64,000 nucleotides of DNA from NCBI GenBank assembly GCA_023425865.1, contig JAFABV010000004.1, forward strand, positions 6,942-70,941, written 5' to 3'. Shown in pieces: positions 27,218 through 35,023 of this stretch. Below the pieces are notes generated by a model. The model had not been told where the DNA came from. It saw nothing but the letters and a program-made list of their open reading frames with translations, and made no database searches. The first letter of the stretch is position 1. Each line of letters begins with the position of its first letter. The translations under genes were made by a program, and so were the position numbers. The stretch is from Bacteroidota bacterium (GTDB lineage Bacteria > Bacteroidota > Bacteroidia > Bacteroidales > Bacteroidaceae).

Positions 27218-28297
27218 ATGACCAACCAACCACACGCCGACTTGTTTTTGCCAGCCGAATGGGCTGAGCAGAGTGCCATACAACTCACCTGGCCCCATGC
27301 CGACACCGACTGGAAGCCCTATCTCGACGACATCACCGAGACCTTTGTGGCACTCACGGCTGCCATGGCCCGCTTTGAGCCTGTCATCATCGCCACGCCC
27401 CATCCCACGCAGACGATGGCCTTGCTGCGCAGTCGCTTGGGCGAAACGCGCTGCCGCAGCGTGCGATGCTACGCCTGCGACACCAACGACACCTGGGCCC
27501 GCGACCATGGCGCCATCACGCTGATGCCCACCCCTGCCACGGCCGGCAGCGCCAAAGCCAAACTCCTCGACTACCGCTTCAACGGATGGGGCGAGAAGTT
27601 TGCATGGCAACACGACAACGCCATCACCCGCCACCTCTTCGGCCAGGGTGTCTTCGACGGCGAGCGCGAAGACCACGACGACTTTGTGCTCGAAGGCGGG
27701 TCTATCGAGAGCGATGGCCGCGGCACCGTCATGACAACCTCCATGTGCCTGCTGGCCCCTCACCGCAACCAGCCCCTCACACGTGAGGAAATCGAACAAC
27801 GGCTGAAGCGTGACCTTCGGGCCAACCGCGTCGTGTGGCTCGACCACGGACTGCTCATTGGCGACGACACCGACGGCCACATCGACACCATCGTGCGATT
27901 CGCTCCCGACGACACCTTATTATATGTGCGCTGCGACGACAGCACCGACGAGCAGTATGCCGAATTTCAGGCCTTGGAGACACAGCTGCGGTCGCTCCGC
28001 ACCGCCGAGGGGCAGCCCTACCGCCTCATGCCGCTGCCCATGCCTGCCGCCATGTACGACGGCGACGACCGGCTGCCCGCCACCTACGCCAACTTCATCA
28101 TCCTCAACGGGGCGGTGATTGTGCCCACCTACCACCAGCCGGAGAGCGACGCACAGGCGCTGCACACCGTGCGCCAAGCCTTTCCCCACCACGAGGTCAT
28201 CGGCATCGACGCCTCTACCGTGGTGCGACAGCATGGCTCGCTGCACTGCCTCACCATGCAGTATCCCGCGGGGGTGGTGACGCTGCCACAGGTTTAA
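27218..28297 (+). CDS. aguA: Agmatine deiminase
   Basis: A 359-residue enzyme of the peptidyl-arginine deiminase fold that converts agmatine to N-carbamoylputrescine and ammonia. The start at 27218 (MTNQPHADLFLPAEW) is at the usual family N-terminus; an in-frame ATG at 27023 would add 65 non-conserved residues. Catalytic elements: NDTWARDHGAI, FVLEGGSIESDGRGTV (Glu/Asp), GDDTDGHIDTI (His), and GSLHCLT near the C-terminus (nucleophile Cys). It is followed 24 bp later by the carbamoylputrescine amidase gene, completing the plant-type putrescine route. A TAATTTTG box lies at 27121-27128. Confidence 0.95.
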   Translation: MTNQPHADLFLPAEWAEQSAIQLTWPHADTDWKPYLDDITETFVALTAAMARFEPVIIATPHPTQTMALLRSRLGETRCRSVRCYACDTNDTWARDHGAITLMPTPATAGSAKAKLLDYRFNGWGEKFAWQHDNAITRHLFGQGVFDGEREDHDDFVLEGGSIESDGRGTVMTTSMCLLAPHRNQPLTREEIEQRLKRDLRANRVVWLDHGLLIGDDTDGHIDTIVRFAPDDTLLYVRCDDSTDEQYAEFQALETQLRSLRTAEGQPYRLMPLPMPAAMYDGDDRLPATYANFIILNGAVIVPTYHQPESDAQALHTVRQAFPHHEVIGIDASTVVRQHGSLHCLTMQYPAGVVTLPQV

Positions 28298-28321
28298 CCC
28301 AATTTTACACTACACATCGCT

Positions 28322-29224
28322 ATGAACTTGAAAATAGGAATGCTGCAACAGCATAATGTTGCCGACACGACAGACAACCAACGCCGACTGGCCGAGGGCA
28401 TTGCCCACTTGGCGCGGCAGGGCGCGCAGCTCATCGTGCTGCAGGAATTGCACAACTCGCTCTACTTCTGCCAAACCGAAGACGTGAAGCTCTTTGACCT
28501 GGCAGAGCCCATCCCCGGCCCCTCGACCGACTTCTATGGCGAGCTGGCCAAGCGCTATGGCGTGGTCATCGTCACCTCTCTCTTCGAGCATCGCGCGCCC
28601 GGACTCTACCACAACACCGCTGTGGTGATTGAGCGCGACGGCACCATAGCGGGCAAATACCGCAAGATGCACATCCCCGACGACCCTGCTTATTATGAGA
28701 AGTTCTATTTCACGCCCGGCGACTTGGGCTTCCATCCCATCGACACCTCCGTGGGACGGCTCGGCGTGCTCGTGTGCTGGGACCAGTGGTATCCCGAGGC
28801 CGCCCGACTGATGACGCTGCAAGGCGCGCAGATGCTTATCTATCCCACCGCCATCGGCTATGAGTCGAGCGACACTCCCGAGGAGCAGGAGCGCCAGCGC
28901 GAGGCATGGACCACCGTGCAGCGCGGTCATGCCGTGGCCAACGGACTGCCCGTCATCACGGTCAACCGTGTGGGCTATGAGCCCGACCCGAGCGCCCAGA
29001 CCGGAGGCATACAGTTCTGGGGGTCGAGCTTCGTGGCCGGACCGCAAGGCGAACTGCTCTACCGCGCCTCCGCTACCGAGGAGGAACGACACATCATCGA
29101 CATCGACATCGAGCACAGCGAGCAGGTGCGACGCTGGTGGCCGTTCCTGCGCGACCGCCGCATCGACTGCTTCGGCGACATCACGCGCCGATTTATCGAC
29201 GACAGCACACCGTCGCGCGACTGA
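28322..29224 (+). CDS. aguB: N-carbamoylputrescine amidase
   Basis: A 300-residue nitrilase-superfamily enzyme that hydrolyses N-carbamoylputrescine to putrescine, CO2 and ammonia. The catalytic triad is visible: Glu in IVLQELHNSLYF, Lys in YRKMHIPDDPAYYEKFYF, and Cys in GVLVCWDQWYPEAARLM. The DDPAYYEKFYFTPGD segment is typical of the AguB subgroup. It forms an operon with aguA upstream and possibly fmt 33 bp downstream. Putrescine made here feeds polyamine synthesis. Confidence 0.96.
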   Translation: MNLKIGMLQQHNVADTTDNQRRLAEGIAHLARQGAQLIVLQELHNSLYFCQTEDVKLFDLAEPIPGPSTDFYGELAKRYGVVIVTSLFEHRAPGLYHNTAVVIERDGTIAGKYRKMHIPDDPAYYEKFYFTPGDLGFHPIDTSVGRLGVLVCWDQWYPEAARLMTLQGAQMLIYPTAIGYESSDTPEEQERQREAWTTVQRGHAVANGLPVITVNRVGYEPDPSAQTGGIQFWGSSFVAGPQGELLYRASATEEERHIIDIDIEHSEQVRRWWPFLRDRRIDCFGDITRRFIDDSTPSRD

Positions 29225-29257
29225 CCCGCCACCATCACCCATCAATCAGCTAAAGCT

Positions 29258-30265
29258 ATGGAGAAGAAAGACCTGAGAATCGTTTTCATGGGTACACCTG
29301 AGTTTGCCGTGGGCACACTCAGCCGTCTCGTGGAAAACGGATATAACGTGGTGGCCGTGGTGACACAGCCCGACAAACCCGTGGGGCGCCACCAAGACCA
29401 ACTGCAACCCTCTGAAGTAAAACAATATGCCCTGGCGCACCAGCTGCCCGTACTGCAGCCCGAAAAGATGAAAGACCCTGCCTTCGTGGAGCAGTTGGCC
29501 GCCTACAAGGCCGACCTGCAGGTGGTGGTGGCCTTCCGCATGCTGCCCGAGGTGGTATGGGCCATGCCCCGCTTCGGCACGTTCAACGTGCATGCCGCCT
29601 TGCTGCCTCAGTATCGTGGAGCGGCACCCATCAACTGGGCGGTGATCAACGGCGAGACAGAGACGGGCGTGACGACGTTCTTCCTCGACAAAGACATCGA
29701 CACGGGGCGCATCATCATGCAAAAACGATTCGCCATACCCGATGACGCCAACGTGGAATATGTGTACGACGGACTGATGCGTCTTGGCGCTGACATTGCC
29801 ACCGAGACCATCGACCTGGTGATCGAGGGCAACGGCACGGTGGACTCTACGGCGCAAGAGCAGTGGACAGCGGCACCGCAAGGGCCGTTAAAGGGCGCGC
29901 CGAAGATATTCAAGGAAACCTGCGAAATAGACTGGGCACAACCGGCACGCGATGTGCGCAACTTCATTCGGGGACTCTCGCCCTATCCCGGTGCCTGGAC
30001 CACACTGACGGCTGCCGACGCCAGCGACACAACCACCGCCAAGCCTGCCGTACTCAAGGTCTTCAAGTCTACACTCACGTCAAGCGGCAGCGCCGGTGCC
30101 CGTCCCGGCGACATCATGGTAGACGGCAAACAACTGCTCGTTGCCTGTGCCGACGAGTGGCTTGCCATCGACGAGCTGCAGTTGGCCGGAAAGAAGCGCA
30201 TGGACGCCCGCGCCTTCCTCAACGGCAACAGGGAGATTGACCAATATAAGGTTGTCAAACTGTAG
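29258..30265 (+). CDS. fmt: Methionyl-tRNA formyltransferase
   Basis: A 335-residue enzyme that formylates Met-tRNA(fMet) for translation initiation, using 10-formyltetrahydrofolate. The N-terminal Rossmann domain starts IVFMGTPEFAVGTLSRLVE. The catalytic segment FNVHAALLPQYRGAAPINWAVINGE carries the conserved Asn/His, and ETGVTTFFLDKDIDTG follows. The C-terminal OB-like domain (about 210-335) binds tRNA (RDVRNFIRGLSPYPGAWT). It lies 33 bp after aguB and may be co-transcribed; there is no metabolic link. Confidence 0.96.
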   Translation: MEKKDLRIVFMGTPEFAVGTLSRLVENGYNVVAVVTQPDKPVGRHQDQLQPSEVKQYALAHQLPVLQPEKMKDPAFVEQLAAYKADLQVVVAFRMLPEVVWAMPRFGTFNVHAALLPQYRGAAPINWAVINGETETGVTTFFLDKDIDTGRIIMQKRFAIPDDANVEYVYDGLMRLGADIATETIDLVIEGNGTVDSTAQEQWTAAPQGPLKGAPKIFKETCEIDWAQPARDVRNFIRGLSPYPGAWTTLTAADASDTTTAKPAVLKVFKSTLTSSGSAGARPGDIMVDGKQLLVACADEWLAIDELQLAGKKRMDARAFLNGNREIDQYKVVKL

Positions 30266-30460
30266 GCCTCATGCCTCTTGCCCATCGCACCCTCCTCCGT
30301 ACAGCGAGACATGGAGAGGCATGGGGCAAGGGCAACCCTTTGTACCTGCATCTCCCGGCTGCCCAACCCTTCCGCAGCACGCCGAGGCAGTGCCATACCA
30401 TAGGTGTTACAACGCCTTATGCCACTTTCCGCAAGACAATAGGGACGGCAGCGCCCAATG

Positions 30461-30575
30461 ATTCTATATTGAAGCATGTTATAATTCTATATAGAACTAC
30501 TTTATAATTCTATATAGAACCATCCGATGATTCTATATTAAAGCATTCCGTGGTTCTGTACAGAACCATCGCTCC
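30461..30575. repeat. Palindromic 23-bp tandem repeat, array B (5 units)
   Basis: Units begin at 30461, 30484, 30507, 30530 and 30553, all exactly 23 bp. They are more diverged than in array A. The last unit reads GGTTCTGTACAGAACC over its dyad: the centre changed from ATAT to GTAC on both sides, so the palindrome is preserved. The flank 30266-30460 is non-coding and GC-rich. Confidence 0.9.
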
Positions 30576-30620
30576 GCGTGCCAAACTCCACCCTGCGAAA
30601 ATAACCATCGCCCCTCGCAT

Positions 30621-31595
30621 AGTTTATTTTTAACACGGATAACACGGAATTTTCGGAATTGCCATCCGGCACACCTCGATGGGACGGATCATCGCGTCGC
30701 GATGGGCGGATGAAACGGAACCTACATTCATTTTTCAGTCCTCCGTTGCTCCTCAGGCCGACGGCCCTCCGCTTATAAAGCTCTCTTCTCTGCATCGAAG
30801 ATGCGCAACTCCCAACTCTCTGCGGCTCTGCGTGCCAAAAAAACTTTCCACACAAGCGCTCTACTTACCCTCATAATCTATCTGCTTTCCCCGCAATCCA
30901 TTTGCTTTCCCTCTCAATCCATTTGCTTTCCCCGTAGGGGATAAACTTTTGATAGGGCACGGTTGGCATGCATGGCGACCGCAGGGAGACATGACATGCC
31001 TACCGTGTCTACGTTTGCGCCGAATGGTTGAACTCTGTAGGAGTTCAACGCCCTACGGCAACCAACAACGCATCCCATTAACCACAATCCGCAAAGCCGT
31101 TGAACTCCTACAGAGTTCATATACATTCGATGCGACAAGCAGACAGGGTAGTCGCTTCGCGCCAACCCTGCCCTATCAAGCGTTCAACCCCTTCGGGGTA
31201 GGAGAGCTCTGTGGAGACGGATGGCATGGAGAGAATGGTTACCTGCCACGCAGAGAAGGGTGTGTTGCACGCAGGTGTCTTGGGGCACGCAGAGACGCAG
31301 AGAGATTGGAGTTCTGCATCTTCGATGCTGAGAGGAGAGCTTGGGTAATCAGAGGGCCTACGCCCTGAGGAGAATTGGGGGGAATGGGAAAAACGGAAGG
31401 CCTACGGCCTAAGGAGAAATAGTGAACCGAGGCTGTTTCCGTTCTATCCGCCCATCGCAAAGCGATGATCCGTATCCATCCAAATGTGCCGGATGGCAAT
31501 TCCGAATCATCCGTGTTTTCCGTGTTAAAAATAAACCGTGCAAGGAGTGGGTGCGTGTCACGCAAGATTTTTTTTTGGCACACAGAGCCGCTGGC
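30621..31595. repeat. Repeat island: long imperfect inverted repeat with inner hairpins
   Basis: Arm 1 (about 30621-30842) recurs in inverted orientation as arm 2 (about 31281-31537), and a third partial copy of the arm start follows at about 31566-31595. Shared blocks include the CCGTGTT-type tracts next to AAAATAAAC, GCCGGATGGCAATTCCGAA-like, CATCGC-nnn-GCGATG and GGCACGCAGAG. Between the arms lie a three-copy tandem repeat of about 21 bp (30873-30934, ATTTGCTTTCC core) and two hairpins (31027-31049, GTTGAACTC/GAGTTCAAC; 31099-31120). No protein-coding signal is convincing. The remaining stretch 31596-31803 shows nothing I can name. Confidence 0.8.
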
Positions 31596-31803
31596 GAGTC
31601 TAATGCGATATACTGCGATGAGTCCCTTGTTCCTGCTAACCCACTACTTCCACAACACCTAACAATGAAGGCAGGGGTATCCGCGCTTGCGAATACCCCT
31701 GCCTTATCAATTACGCAACCCCTGCGGGCTGACAGTATGTTATTGTCCTGATGCCGTCTTTTCTCGGGTGCCCCACCTCTCAGGCAAGGCCCCGACTGAC
31801 GAC

Positions 31804-32781
31804 TTACAGTTCCCAGCCCACGGCGGAGGCACCGAGCACGGCGGCCGAACTGCCATCGAGACCGCTGATAAGGAACTTGGCCTTGCCCTTGAAGATCTTC
31901 AGCACGTGCTCATCATAGCTACGCTTGATGGGATCCATGATCAGGCTGCCGGCCTTGGTGAGGCCACCGAAGAAGATGAAAGCCTCGGGAGAAGAGAATG
32001 CCGCGAAGTCGGCGCAGGCAGCACCCAGCATCTCACCCGTATACTCGAAGATGTGTTTGGCCAGCTTGTCGCCCTTTTCAGCGGCGATACTCACGTCGAG
32101 AGAAGTAATATCCTCGGGCTTGAGTTCGCGGAGCAAAGAAGGCTCGTCGCTGGTGTCGAGCAGTTCACGGGCTGTGCGCGCCACACCCGTGGCAGAGCAG
32201 TAAGCCTCCAAGCAGCCTGTACGGCCACATCCGCAAGAACGACCATCGTGGCGCACCATGGTGACATGACCCAACTCACCGGCAAAGCCGTCGCTGCCAT
32301 AAACCAGTTTGCCATCGATTACGATGCCCGAACCCACACCTGTGCCGAGGGTGATGACGATAAAGTTCTTCATGCCGCGTGCCACGCCATATGCCATCTC
32401 GCCAATGGCGGCAGCGTTGGCGTCGTTGGTAAGACCCACAGGTATGCCCAGCTTCTTGGAGAACATGTCAGCCAGAGGCACAATGCCATTGTGACCCCAT
32501 GCCAGGTTTGGAGCAAACTCGATGGTGCCCTTGTAGTAGTTACCGTTGGGCGCACCGATACCCATACCCTTGATCTTGCTGATGCCACCCACCTGGTCGA
32601 TGATGATGTGCAGTGCCTCGACAGAAGCATCAACATAGTCCTCCACCTTCTCGTAGGCTTGGGTCTTGATGGCTGTGGTAGCTCTGATTTCACCACGGCT
32701 GTCTACAATGCCAAAAACCGAATTGGTACCACCCAGGTCCAGTCCGATTACGTAGGGCTTAACGCTTTCCTGTTCGTTCAT
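31804..32781 (-). CDS. ROK-family glucokinase
   Basis: A 325-residue sugar kinase. The ATP-binding phosphate-1 motif is GLDLGGTNSVFGIVD at the N-terminus. The sugar-binding and catalytic region is VGLTNDANAAAIGEM (catalytic Asp). Phosphate-2 is VITLGTGVGSGIVIDG, then GELGHVTMVRHDG with the ROK zinc motif CGCGRTGCLEAYCS. Members of this length in Bacteroidetes phosphorylate glucose with ATP. N-acetyl sugars cannot be excluded. It is a single gene with an exact promoter 107 bp upstream of the start. Confidence 0.93.
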   Translation of the reverse strand: MNEQESVKPYVIGLDLGGTNSVFGIVDSRGEIRATTAIKTQAYEKVEDYVDASVEALHIIIDQVGGISKIKGMGIGAPNGNYYKGTIEFAPNLAWGHNGIVPLADMFSKKLGIPVGLTNDANAAAIGEMAYGVARGMKNFIVITLGTGVGSGIVIDGKLVYGSDGFAGELGHVTMVRHDGRSCGCGRTGCLEAYCSATGVARTARELLDTSDEPSLLRELKPEDITSLDVSIAAEKGDKLAKHIFEYTGEMLGAACADFAAFSSPEAFIFFGGLTKAGSLIMDPIKRSYDEHVLKIFKGKAKFLISGLDGSSAAVLGASAVGWEL

Positions 32782-32893
32782 TGATATATGCTTTTATAAG
32801 TTAGTAATATCTACTTGGTTTTTAATATTCAATCCTACCGGCAGGGTGGCGCACGCTGTCATGCACTGTACCGACTACAGGTTGTATGATGGA

Positions 32894-32925
32894 CAAAGTT
32901 ATGAAAAAAAAAGGAGCTGCGGCAA
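32894..32925 (-). promoter_or_regulatory. Promoter of the ROK kinase gene
   Basis: Minus strand: TTTG (complement of 32922-32925), 20-nt spacer, TAACTTTG (complement of 32894-32901). Exact match to the Bacteroidetes pattern; it predicts a leader of about 105 nt. Confidence 0.75.
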
Positions 32926-32995
32926 AGAAGTGGCAGAAAAAAACTTAAGAACAACACAAAAAAGATTTGCTCACGCCCCCGCTGCCACAAAATGA

Positions 32996-33036
32996 CAATC
33001 GCGGCAGAGGGGCATTTTGCCCGTCCGCCGCGATTG
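32996..33036 (-). terminator. Hairpin after the PrsW gene
   Basis: Perfect 10-bp arms CAATCGCGGC (32996-33005) and GCCGCGATTG (33027-33036), starting 28 bp past the stop codon at 33065. The U-run is weak (TTTT nine bases beyond the arm). Confidence 0.6.
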
Positions 33037-33064
33037 CACGCCCTCGGCAGCAGCTGGCCGACGG

Positions 33065-34090
33065 TCAGTCTCTCAGCCGCTCGCGGAAATTGTTGCTCTT
33101 GCTCAAATAGGTCATCAGCGCCAGCACACTGCCCACGGCCACCATCAGGGCGCCGATATAGAACACCCCAGCCAGAGAATCGTAGAGGCCATGGAGGGTG
33201 GCGGGAATGGCGAGGGCCAGAAAATACATAGACTTGCGATAGCGCGGATACAGATGCGCAAAACCTACGAAATAGCCGCAGATGCCACCCCACAGGGCAT
33301 GGAGGAAAGGCAGGGAGGTGAGACGGGCCACATTGAGCAGGAACGCCGTGGTGTAGTCGGCCTGCACGTTGATGGTGGTCTGATACTGCACGCCCTCGAA
33401 TACGCCAAAGGCAATGCCCGACATGAGGCCGTAGTAGACCAAGGTCTGGGGCAGCAACGGTTCTTTGGCACGCCGAAGGAGAAACAAGAGTGGTGTCATC
33501 TTGACAAACTCCTCGGTGAGACCCACGCCGAGAATGTAGCCAATGATGTCGAGCGGGAAACCGGCTTCGGTAAAGATATAAAAGAAATTGAGCCGATTGA
33601 GGCCGGAGAAGATGATGAAGACCGCCAACTGGGTGAGGAAGAATACCAAGACTGTGGTCTTGAGACGCACCTGCCGAGTCTTGAAAAAATAATAGAAGAA
33701 GATACCCCAAATCACCGAGAAATAGAGCGATATGGCATAGAAGACAACATACCCGCCAAGCGGCAACATCATCAGGACAGACAGCGACAGGCCCACCACC
33801 GCCAGCACCAACAGTCGTTTGTCGTCGAGCCATTGGCGGTGCGCCATGTCTTCTTTGGGAAAGATAAACTCTTGTCCGATGCGCCGCAGCTGTTGCATAA
33901 TGGTGCCATTGCTCTTGATGCGCGGCCTGATGCCCCTGCGGTCAAGAAAATAGCCCACGGTGGCCTCCTCGCCCGTGAGGGCATCACGTGCCACATCGGG
34001 CATGAGCAGCTTGCCCTCTTCTACATAGGCGGCCACCACCTCCTCGGTATAGGGTCCATATTCGTGGCCATTGCGAATGACGTATAACAT
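33065..34090 (-). CDS. GYF_2-domain PrsW-family intramembrane protease
   Basis: A 341-residue membrane protein. Residues 1-50 form a GYF_2-like domain (YVIRNGHEYGPYTEEVVAAY), which in this group may bind partner peptides in the cytoplasm. About eight spans follow from residue 92. PrsW-type residues are present: LTEEFVKMTPLLF (Glu193-Glu194 and Lys197), GIAFGVFEGVQY, FLHALWGGICGYFVG and IPATLHGLYDS (two histidines). In Bacillus, PrsW cleaves the anti-sigma factor RsiW. A role in envelope stress here is inference. It is a single gene; a TACTTTTG box lies on the minus strand at 34119-34126. Confidence 0.87.
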   Translation of the reverse strand: MLYVIRNGHEYGPYTEEVVAAYVEEGKLLMPDVARDALTGEEATVGYFLDRRGIRPRIKSNGTIMQQLRRIGQEFIFPKEDMAHRQWLDDKRLLVLAVVGLSLSVLMMLPLGGYVVFYAISLYFSVIWGIFFYYFFKTRQVRLKTTVLVFFLTQLAVFIIFSGLNRLNFFYIFTEAGFPLDIIGYILGVGLTEEFVKMTPLLFLLRRAKEPLLPQTLVYYGLMSGIAFGVFEGVQYQTTINVQADYTTAFLLNVARLTSLPFLHALWGGICGYFVGFAHLYPRYRKSMYFLALAIPATLHGLYDSLAGVFYIGALMVAVGSVLALMTYLSKSNNFRERLRD

Positions 34091-34402
34091 ATAATCTGTA
34101 GTCTTTTGAGTGACAACGCAAAAGTAACAAAAATATTCGGACCAGCAGACATATGGCTATTATTTTGTTCATCTGGCAAGTACGCAGGTTGTCCAGTTAG
34201 TAAGACAAGAAGGCTCGGCGGGTGATTGGAATGTTTCGTCGTTGCACGACACGAAGAGCACGACACCTCAGAACACGCTCAAAGCGCGACGTAGCGCTCC
34301 AGCCATGACTTCACCTCGCATTTTTAGGACGAACTTCTTTTTTTGAGAATAAACTCTTGGGCAAAATAGAAAGAATGATTACCTTTGCGAGAAAATGCTA
34401 CT
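34091..34402. other. Divergent intergenic region, PrsW and TsaC promoters
   Basis: Contains the minus-strand -7 box for PrsW (34119-34126) and the plus-strand promoter TTGG (34357-34360), 19 nt, TACCTTTG (34380-34387) for the next gene. Nothing else is supported in 34150-34350. Confidence 0.6.
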
Positions 34403-34972
34403 ATGACTAAAGAAGAAGACATCAAAAACGCCGTGAAGGTGCTGCAAGCCGGCGGCGTAATTCTCTACCCCACTGACACGGTATGGGGCATAGGCTGTGA
34501 CGCCACCAACCCCGAAGCAGTGGCAAAAGTATATCAGATCAAGCGACGCGACGACTCCAAGGCGCTGATATGCCTGGTAGACAGCGAGGCACGCCTGCAA
34601 CGCTATGTGCGCAATGTGCCTGCCGTGGCTTGGGACCTGCTCGAAGTGTCTGTCAAGCCCACAACCGTGATTCTCGACGGAGCCGTAAACCTTGCCCCCA
34701 ACCTCATTGCCGAAGACGGCAGCATCGCCATGCGCATTACCAAGGAAGACTTCTCGCGCGAGCTATGTTATCGTTTCCAGAAAGCATTGGTGAGCACCAG
34801 CGCCAACATCAGCGGTGAGCCTGCCGCGCAAAACTATGGTGACATCTCACAGGAACTGCTCGACAGCGTAGACTACGTGTGCTGGTCGCGCCGACAGGAG
34901 CACAAGCCTCATCAGCCCAGTTCAATCATCAAGTTAGGTCCCTCGGGCGAGGTGACCATCATCAGAAAATAA
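34403..34972 (+). CDS. L-threonylcarbamoyladenylate synthase (Sua5/YrdC)
   Basis: A 189-residue enzyme of the t6A tRNA modification pathway that makes threonylcarbamoyl-AMP from threonine, bicarbonate and ATP. The ATG at 34403 is chosen because the promoter -7 box at 34380-34387 puts the transcript start only about 10 nt upstream. Motifs: GGVILYPTDTVWGIGCDATN, KRRDDSKALICLV, IAMRITKEDFSRELC and ALVSTSANISGEPA. It has the short YrdC domain only and lacks the Sua5 C-terminal domain. It lies 51 bp before the CLC gene. Confidence 0.93.
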   Translation: MTKEEDIKNAVKVLQAGGVILYPTDTVWGIGCDATNPEAVAKVYQIKRRDDSKALICLVDSEARLQRYVRNVPAVAWDLLEVSVKPTTVILDGAVNLAPNLIAEDGSIAMRITKEDFSRELCYRFQKALVSTSANISGEPAAQNYGDISQELLDSVDYVCWSRRQEHKPHQPSSIIKLGPSGEVTIIRK

Positions 34973-35023
34973 AAGAGAGAAGGTTTATACCACCTTACAT
35001 GATATTTCAATAGGAAGGACGCC

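Noticed and set aside
31422..31751. Protein gene in the repeat island
   Set aside because: Similar peptide stretches (PDGNSE...SVLKIN) appear in both arms only because the DNA is repeated; frames break outside the repeats.
32859..33833. A 324-codon minus-strand frame overlapping PrsW
   Set aside because: It overlaps the clear PrsW frame in another phase, with a low-complexity translation and no recognisable motif.
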